The translations under genes and the position numbers were made by a program. A stretch of 64,000 nt of DNA, taken from the NCBI GenBank assembly GCA_009667805.1, contig CM019063.1, forward strand, positions 61,837,506 to 61,901,505, written 5' to 3'. Shown in pieces: positions 54,752 through 64,000 of this stretch. The notes beneath the pieces are model-generated. The model made no database searches and was not told the origin of the DNA. It saw only the letters and a program-made list of their open reading frames with translations. The number at the start of each line of letters is the position of its first letter. Position 1 is the stretch's first letter. This stretch comes from Leptobrachium leishanense (taxonomy: Eukaryota; Chordata; Amphibia; Anura; Megophryidae).

Positions 54752-56507
54752 GTATCTTTAAGTTCCACAACAAAACGTGAGTCACAAAACTGTTACAGAA
54801 AACCTAAAATACCTTAACATGGATATAAAAAGCAGAAAAAAATAAAGAAAACATTGAAAGAGTGTTGTTAAAAATAGCACCTGTCGTGAGACCATTTACT
54901 AAACGGAGAAATCGGATTATCGGAGTGAAAGACGTGGGTACATCTGGCTTGAGAGCAGAGAGGCGTCTGCCTGTCCCAGTGTATAATTTATGCGTTCGCT
55001 GCCATTGTGTCCCTCTTTTCATGGCTCATTCACGAGACGTCTGTCCTGCCTGATAGAAGTTTAGGAGGGCGAGATAACATTGAGTCCTACACATGTGTCG
55101 CTGATATACGTATGACACGACTTAATGACTTCACAGAAATTTTCAAGCGTTTTTTTTTGTTTCTTAATGAATTTTTCCAGGCCAATAAAGACAAACAATG
55201 GTTGACATTCGTCACTTGCAAGTCATTCCGACGGCCAAAGCAGCAGTATCTGTCTCTTATTTAAGGAAATGACCTGTAGGTCATGTTGTCTCTACTTAAC
55301 ACTGACACATAGGTGACGTATGTTCTGAAGGTGTGCCAAACCTCAAGGAACATATGATTTGGGCTGGCCCATCTATTGGTCCCAATGGGGCTATTGCTCC
55401 AGGCAGCACTTTGATAGCGGAAGCATTTTAAATTTATTTTACTATTTTTTTTTAATTATTATACAATTCAATTTAAAATATATTTATATTTTTTTTTGAG
55501 AAAGGATTTTACCAGGAAGGATACATTGAGAATTCTCTCATTTTCAAGTATGTCCTGGGTGGCGAATATGTACCGTTAGGTGTCTTGCCCAAGGACACCT
55601 ACTGGAGAGGTGCTCTGGCCAGGATACGATCCTGTGTCTCCACAGTTATAGAGCAGTGTTGTTACCTCTACTCCATCCAGCAGGTACCATATACATATAT
55701 AAATATTATTCTAATAATATTATATTAATATAAATATTATAATATAGAAATATTTTAATATATAATATTCAATATGTAATTTACTAATATATAATTTCAT
55801 ATATATTTTAATATTTAAATGTATTTTATTATATTTTAAGGTATGTTCAGTTTAATATTTAAATTTAATATAATTACTTGAATATGGAATTTTTAGTCTA
55901 AATTTGTTTTAGTTTTATTGCTGTGGATCTCTGTTAACCGCGTGGTTTTGCTAGGTGCAGCATTTCACCCTTGGACCCAGGCAGCACAAAGCTTTGGGCC
56001 GGCACGCATACAGTATGTGATATCAGACCTGGTGCTGAATCGTTGGAAATTTCCATTTGAACGATATGCCAGTCTATTCAAGAAGCATAAACAGATAACG
56101 AAGTTTGGATTAGTCTTGACTTCTATCGTGATGAGCAGAGTTTGGGATAAACTACTGTCATCCATGACCATAGAATTTAATGCCTCTAAATTACACTTTT
56201 CTGATGACTCCGTTGCCTTGCTGTCTTGTTGTGATCAATAGTTTCTCTTAACCAGTAAAATCTGATGCCATGCTAGAATTCCTTCAGTGGGCATAAGTAA
56301 CTGATTATTGTAAAAAAAAAGGTGCAACAGTGCCGGTGCGATATCGCCTGTCTCTATTAAGATATAATATAATACAAATAATGAGCGGTATAGATAAACA
56401 GTGAATACATTAATGCGAAGCTGCCTATGGACATAAAATGCAAGAAAAAAAACAACCAAAATATCTGCCATAAAAAACAAATCATATAAGAGAAGGTTCC
56501 ATAAAGC
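54752..56507. other. Intergenic sequence, partly repeat, partly unassigned
   Basis: 54850-55270 shows no element ends and could be unique sequence; ORFs at 54862-55264 are not recognised. 55495-55690 contains the LINE-tail motif AAGGATTTTACCAGGAAGGA in reverse, followed by a tract with AGGATACGATCCTGTGTCTC. 55690-55910 is AT-rich with ATATTATAATAT runs. The ORF at 55918-56241 (107 residues) is not recognised. Confidence 0.45.
55495..55690 (-). mobile_element. LINE or SINE tail fragment
   Basis: AAGGATTTTACCAGGAAGGA and TTTTCAAGTATGTCCTGGGT are the complement of the 3' tail of the LINE at 10740-10810. The remaining 130 bases are not in that LINE copy, so this may be a SINE sharing the LINE tail. 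Confidence 0.65.
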
Positions 56508-56710
56508 CAGTGGCGTACCTGGGGGGGGGGGGGGGCGGGCCGCACCGGGTGACACCACCCCCTAGGGTGACACCCTAGAAAAAAGTATATATTTTTGCAA
56601 AGTATTTTACCAGGAGGGATACATTGAGATTTCACTAATATTCAAGTGTCCTGGGTAGGCAGGGCCTAGGCTGGCACTTTCCAGGGGGTTGCAAAAAAAA
56701 AACCACTAAA

Positions 56711-56930
56711 GGGGTTATTCACAGAGCACCGAAATGACGCCAACATTTTGGTGTTCTTTTGTTCCCTGCACTTCGGGGAATCAAATTTCCCCACCCTGCA
56801 GTGAATTCACCATTAACCGCAGGGTCCCCAAAGTGCAGGGAGTCGGCCTACTTAACGAAAATGTCTGGAATTTACATATAAAGTCCTATGATTGATAATA
56901 AAAAGGTCTGTTACAGGAAAAAGGAAAAAC
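56711..56930. mobile_element. Truncated MITE of the GGGGTTATTC family
   Basis: Left end GGGGTTATTCACAGAGCACC, with the internal GGAATTTACATATAAAGTCC motif as in other copies. The right half is missing. Confidence 0.65.
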
Positions 56931-57344
56931 ACTATAGGATGGATATGTTGTGAGTTTGCAAAATCACTTAAAAATAACAATTATTCAAAAAGAATCTACA
57001 CTCGCCCCTTATTGCACAGCACAGAGGACGCATGAATGATCCACCATCGGCAGATTCATAATATATCATTATTATATGTACTAGGTGGAAAGCCTGCCCA
57101 GAGGGCAGTCTATTGTTGTTGTCGCCAGGTCAGAATTCAAGTCCACATAGTTTTTTTTCAATGTCCTATCCAAGAGTATCTCTCTATATAAATCCGTTTG
57201 TAACGCATCCATCGCCATCCCATCCGCAACAGGAGGGCCAACTGAGCAGCTGTGATGGGTGCACGCACAGCTGACAGCGCATTACAAAGGAATTTATATA
57301 TTAGAGTAGGTTCCTCTTCCCTCTTAGATTGTAAGCTTACGGGA

Positions 57345-57540
57345 ACCGGACCCTCAGATTGTAAACTTGTGGGACCCCTCAGATTGTAAGCTCATGGGGC
57401 CCCTTAGATTGTAAGCTCATGTGGCCCCTTAGATGGTAAGCTCATGGGGCCCCTTAGATTGTAAGCTCATGGGGCCCCTTAGATTGTAAGCTCATGGGGC
57501 CCCTTAGATTGTAAGCTCATGGGGCCCCTTAGATTGTGTT
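57345..57540. repeat. 25-bp minisatellite (AGATTGTAAGCTCATGGGGC)
   Basis: About seven to eight units of AGATTGTAAGCTCATGGGGC followed by CCCTT. It adjoins the next array inside the same hAT element. Confidence 0.92.
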
Positions 57541-57619
57541 GGGCTTGGGCGGGCATTTTTTTTTGTAGCGTATACATTATGCGTATATTTAATGGCACAT
57601 GGTATGCATGGCATGGCAG

Positions 57620-59165
57620 GCTGGTATTTAGGCACACTGGTATTATGAATGGCAGACTGGCATTATGGCTGACAGACTGGCATTGTGCATGGCAGACTGG
57701 TAATATGGCTGGCGAACTGGTAATATGGCTGGCGAACTGGTAATGTGGCTGGCAGACTGGTATTGTGCATGGCAGACTGGTATTGTGCATGACAGACTGG
57801 TATTGTGCATGGCAGACTGGTAATATGGCTGGAGAACTGGTAATATGGCTGGCAGACTGGTAATATGTCTGGCAGACTGGTATTGTGCATGGCAGACTGG
57901 TAATATGCGTGACAGACTGGTATTGTGCATGGCAGACTGGTAATATGGCTGGCGAACTGGTAATATGGCTGGCAGACTGGTAATATGTCTGGCAGACTGG
58001 TATTGTGCATGGCAGACTGGTAATATGGCTGGCGAACTGGTATTGTGCATGGCAGACTGGTATTGTGCATGGCAGACTGGTAATATGGCTGGGAACTGGT
58101 AATATGCATGGCAGACTGGTAATATGGCTGGGAACTGGTATTGTGCATGGCAGACTGGTATTGTGCATGGCAGACTGGTAATATGCATGGCAGACTGGAA
58201 TTGTGCATGGCAGACTGGTAATATGCATGGCAGACTGGTATTGTGCATGGCAGACTGGTAATATGGCTGGGAACTGGTATTGTGCATGGTAGATTGGTAA
58301 TATGCGTGGCAGACTGGTATTGTGCACGGCAGAATGGTATTGTGCATGGCAGACTGGTAATATGCATGGCAGACTGGTATTGTGCATGGCAGACTGGTAA
58401 TATGGCTGGGAACTGGTATTATGCATGGCAGACTGGTAATATGGCTGGGAACTGGTAATATGCATGGCAGACTGGTATTGTGCATGGCAGACTGGCAATA
58501 TGCATGGCAGACTGGCATTGTGCATGGCAGACTGACAATGTGCATGGCAGACTGGCATTGTGCATGGCAAACTGGCAATGTGCATGACAGGCTGGTAATA
58601 TGCATGGCAGACTGGTAATGTGCATGGCAGATTGGCATTGTGCATGGCAGACTGGCATTGTGCATGGCAGACTGGTAATATGCATGGCAGAATGGTAATG
58701 TGCATGGCAGACTGGTAATATGCATGGCAGACTGGCATTGTGCATGGCAAACTGGCAATGTGCATGACAGGCTGGTAATATGCATGGCAGACTGGTAATG
58801 TGCATGGCAGACTGGAAATATGCATGGCAGACTGGCATTGTGCATGGCAGACTGGTAATATGCATGGCAGACTGGCATTGTGCGTGGCAGACTGGCAATG
58901 TGCATGGCAGGCTGGTAATATGCATGTCAGACTGGCATTGTGCATTGCAGACTGGTAATGTGCATGGCAGGCCGGTAATGTGCATGGCAGACTGGTAATG
59001 TGCATGGCAGACTGGTAATGTGTATGGCAGACTGGCAATGTGCGTGGCAGACTGGTAATATGCGTGGCAGACTGGTAATGTGCATGGCAGACAGGTAATA
59101 TGCATGGCAGACTGGTAATATGCGTGGCAGACTGGTATTGTGCATGGCAGACTGGTAATATGGAT
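57620..59165. repeat. 20-bp minisatellite (GCATGGCAGACTGGTAATAT)
   Basis: About 75 units of 19-21 bases with variants GTGCATGGCAGACTGGTATT and GGCTGGCGAACTGGTAATAT. It gives a 656-codon open frame on the - strand and others in all frames, rich in CHAQYQSAMHITSLP; these are artefacts of the period. Confidence 0.96.
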
Positions 59166-59779
59166 ATGGCAGGCCGGGAACGGAGGAGATGGTGGCCGGG
59201 CACGGAGGAGATGGTGGCCGGGCACGGAGGAGATGGTGGCCGGGCGTGGAGGAGATGGAGACCGGGCACGGAGGCGATGCAGGCCGGGCACGGAGGAGAT
59301 GGAGGCCGGCAAGGAGGAGATGCAGAAAACAAATCTAATCCATTGGAGAGGCGCTGTGCTGTGCGCCTCTCCAATGGATCGGATTTGCTTTGTCCCTCTC
59401 GCACGCCGGCTGTGCGCGTGCCGCGGCCGTTGGATGCGCACGCAGCCAACCGCCGCAGGTTGCGCGCGCATGCGCAGTAGGGTTTTAGCCCTTATTGTTT
59501 CATAGTTTAGATATGTCATTTCCTGCCAGAATGCTGTAACTAAAAATATTTTTTAAATCATTAAAAAAGTGTGTGTGATTTTTTTTTTCCGGCATTTTAA
59601 AGTTGGGGGGGGTGCCAAATATAGGATCCGCCCCGGGTGCCAAATGTTCTAGGTATGCCCCAGCATAAAGCGCATCAAACAGTGCAATAGATAGTGACAA
59701 TAATCATTCGATGATGGCTGTCAAAGCCACCGTGCAAAAGATGGTAGTCCAGCGAGAATAAAAAAAGGTAATGACAAAA

Positions 59780-60925
59780 GGGGTTATTCAGAGAGCACCG
59801 AAATGTCGCTCTCTCGTTTAATCTATTTAGAGAACACCGAGCAGCAGTGAAATGCCAGTGAAATGCCCTGCTGTTCGATGTTTTCATTCGGCAGGTTTAT
59901 TCAGGCGAATCCCATAGGCTTCAATGTAAAAAATATTCCCACTTTTACTCAATTTCTAATAAACCGTTTATTATTTCAATCTGCAGCAAAAAGTCTCTTT
60001 ATTTATAGATTTTTGTTTAGGATCTTTTCGGCATTTTTCGGGGAAAAAAAATAGTTGTTTTTTTTTAATAGAGTTTTTTTTAACTTTCTTCTGTTAACAG
60101 ACCTTTTTATTATCACTCATAGGATCAGATATATATATTTTCATCCAGTAGTTATTTTGCAAACAGCGTTTCAATTTTGACATTTCAATCGTTTTTTTTT
60201 TTTTTTTTTTACCCCTCTTGTCAGTTTGTCTGCTTTTTCCGGCGGCTGTGTGTGTCGGATCGTCATCTTTTTCCAGATGTGTTTGGCGTGTTTTTTGCAG
60301 TGGATCGAGTGATCTGATACTTTGGATCGTATCGAATGCGGTTTCCGGCGGATTTTTGGCTTTTGTCAGGTGATTTACCGGTGGATCTTCGGGTCTGTTC
60401 CCTGCACTCCGGGGATCCTGCGGTGAATGCTGAATTCACTGCAGGGTCGAGAAATTCGATTCCCCAAAATGCAGGGAAAAGGACTCGAAAATCCACCGCT
60501 GTTACAGAAAAAGAAAACCGATTAAAAAAAAAATCCTAAAAGATCCTAAAAATAAAGAGACTTTTTACTTCAGAATAAAATGATTCAATTTATTAGATAT
60601 TGAATTAAAACAGGAATATTTTTAACATTGAAACCTATGGGATTCTCCTGAATAATCCTGACGAATGAAACCACCGAACGGCAGGACACTTCACTGACAT
60701 TCCTCAGCTGTTCAGTGTCTCTGAATAGATTAACCATTGCTTCTCTATGGGGGATTTCACTGCCCTCGAACAGGGACCGTACGTGCAGGCAATTCGCTAG
60801 AATTTGGCGAATTGCCTGCTCTCTGATTAACCGAATGGCCCTGAAGCCCTGAAACGGCACCGTACACTGAATTTCAGTGTCCGGTTACATTTCGGTGACA
60901 TTTCAGATCTCTCTGAATAACCCCC
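59780..60925. mobile_element. MITE of the GGGGTTATTC family, copy 5 (long)
   Basis: Ends are GGGGTTATTCAGAGAGCACC and CAGATCTCTCTGAATAACCCC. The two halves are long inverted copies: GAATCCCATAGGCTTCAATG at 59906 and the complementary ACATTGAAACCTATGGGATT at 60625. About 1.15 kb, non-coding. Confidence 0.8.
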
Positions 60926-60993
60926 TTAGTGAGAGGAAATTATACCCTCATGTGCGTTAGACTACATAAGATATCGCCATTCAGTTCAGTGTA

Positions 60994-62609
<1,616 letters not shown>

Positions 62610-62611
62610 TA

Positions 62612-64000
62612 TGCAGCATAGCTCGGCACTACAAACCTAATAAATTGCACTTGTTTGTTCAGGTATTATTGCACACTTATGTGTTTGACTCTCGTGGTAC
62701 TGATTCTTGGTATTCCTTATACACAGACTGCTCTTCTATATAATTGTCAAAATAAAATACAATTCATTCATTGGAGTATCCCTTCAGGTCTCCTTGATTG
62801 ATAGTACATGGGTCCCAATATAATTAATTGATTCCATTTCTATGAATCGATTCGTTATTTTGTTTCAAAGATTCAGCAGCACCGCGCCCCTGTCCACTGG
62901 CCGTGGTGATGGATCTGTTGTATTCAGCACCACAGACCATGGACAGCACCCATTGCCATGGTGCTGTTCAGTGCAGTTCGGCGGCAGTGAAATTCTCGAT
63001 AGACAAGTAATGGTTATCTATCCAGAGAACGCCGAACAGCCACGACATGTCAGAGAAATGCCCTGATTTTCGGTGGTTCGTTCGACAGGTTTAAACAGGC
63101 AAATCCCATAGGTTTCAATGTAAAAAAATAATCCTTGTTACATTAAATATTTATTCAATCGTTTATTCTTTTCATTTGCAACAAAAAAACTTTTTATGCT
63201 TTGTTTTAGATTTTTTTTGAGTATTTTTTGCTGATATTTTTCGATTCCTAATTATTTTAAAACGACAAGGCTTTTTTTCTTTGCCTGACACAGCGTTTTT
63301 TTTCCTTTCATCCAATCCGGCTGCGTTCATTGGGTGCTGTCCTTGGTGCTGAAGCGTACTCAACACCAAGGACAGCAACACCGTGGGGCTCCGCAGAGCT
63401 TCTGACCTTGGTGCTGAATAGGTTTCAAGCACAAGAACAGGGGGATCTTAGCTTCGGAGCCCCGCGAAGCAGCTGTGCTTGGTGCTGAAATATATATTTT
63501 AGCACCAAGGACAGGGGGATTACATATCTCTTTTTTTTTTTTTTTTACACTAATCTAAGTAATTTAATTAATCCATTTCACATTCTGAAATAACGAATAA
63601 AAACAACTAATAAAAAGAAATAACAAATCAATACGAATTACTAATTTCCTGAAATAACTAATCGATCCGAAATACGAATCACAGTAACGTAATGAATTAA
63701 AAAAAGGTAACGGATCGATCCGACACGTGCACACGTCTAATGCTTATTGCCTACAATACCCAGAATTCTTTGAATGCAATTACTGGACAGAGAATCATGG
63801 GAGATGGGACATCTGGGGGGATCTTTGAGAGCCCTGTAAGCAGCTAAACATTTTTATTTTTGACTGGAGATATTCTTGCAAAAGCTAGAATGAAAATGTC
63901 TCAACGTAAATCACACACATGTACTTAATTAGTATGGGGTGCGTATTATACTTTATATAGCACCAGCTATATAAAGTATAATAACAGATTCCGCAGCACT
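62612..64000. other. Intergenic sequence with degenerate elements
   Basis: 62960-63150 is a fragment of the GGGGTTATTC MITE family (AACAGGCAAATCCCATAGGT). 63330-63520 has an inverted CTTGGTGCTGA motif repeated four times. The right end of a hAT-like element, CACGTGCACACGTCTA, lies at 63724-63739; its left end is not found. 63745-63835 resembles the small MITE at 22408. The last 60 bases repeat TATATAGCACCAGCTATATA and the dispersed motif ATTCCGCAGCACT. Confidence 0.5.

Larger units (their letters stand above)
56508..59663. mobile_element. 3.2-kb hAT transposon made largely of minisatellite, TSD CATAAAGC
   Basis: Left end CAGTGGCGTACCTGGGG; mirrored right end CTGGGGCATACCTAGAAC. CATAAAGC is duplicated exactly at 56500-56507 and 59664-59671. 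The interior has a LINE-tail fragment (56590-56660), a MITE remnant (56711-56930), two minisatellites, a GGAGATGGTGGCCGGGCACG tandem repeat (59168-59320) and an inverted repeat around 59335-59385. No transposase. Confidence 0.92.

Noticed and set aside
57479..59449. 656-codon open frame on the - strand rich in CHAQYQSAMHITSLP
   Set aside because: It is a reading of the 20-bp minisatellite; all three frames are open on that strand, and the unit-length changes shift the peptide. No gene evidence.

Overview
The window looks like intron- and transposon-rich vertebrate DNA, most likely from an amphibian (frog-like). The only host gene I recognise is SEC11C, the catalytic subunit of the endoplasmic reticulum signal peptidase complex. 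It lies on the + strand with five exons at 15153-15262, 17551-17700, 19814-19933, 23392-23449 and 24580-24633. Splice phases fit at every junction, giving 163 codons. The first coding exon (about 29 codons in the human protein) is not visible and probably lies upstream of the window. The vertebrate affinity follows from the protein. The amphibian assignment rests on the style of the repeats (many Tc1, hAT, Harbinger-like and TTAA elements) and is an inference.

Almost everything else is mobile DNA, much of it nested. Region 1-3846 is a TTAA element holding a hAT element (924-3766), which holds a second hAT element (1143-2143), which holds long palindromes and a minisatellite. Region 3886-11025 has a MITE, a nearly intact Tc1 transposon (5301-6924), a broken Tc1 relic and a LINE with reverse transcriptase inserted in a MITE with TTA target duplications. 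Region 11026-15152, 5' of the first visible exon, has further MITEs. The SEC11C introns carry Harbinger-like MITEs, a TTAA element filled by a 42-bp minisatellite, a hAT element with hairpins, and a palindromic MITE.

Downstream of SEC11C come a hAT element filled with a 20-bp minisatellite (27191-28401), an isolated intact L1-type ORF1 (28712-29638, - strand), a small hAT (30229-30752), a Tc1 (30818-32057), a hAT (32412-33380), nested TTAA elements with a CR1 fragment (34371-37522), a Harbinger-like MITE (37621-38305), further MITEs and a hAT (39546-40252). A mariner-like element (43531-46900) has been entered by a Tc1. A MITE (48297-54748) has been entered by a 5.7-kb hAT that still shows a decayed transposase gene. 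A 3.2-kb hAT made largely of minisatellite (56508-59663) and another nearly full-length Tc1 (60994-62609) close the window.

Nine hAT insertions still show perfect 8-bp target-site duplications, so their boundaries are known to the base. Every long minisatellite I found lies inside a terminal-inverted-repeat transposon. I see no tRNA, rRNA or CRISPR. Stretches such as 42600-43500 and 54850-55270 look non-repetitive and have no gene I can name.
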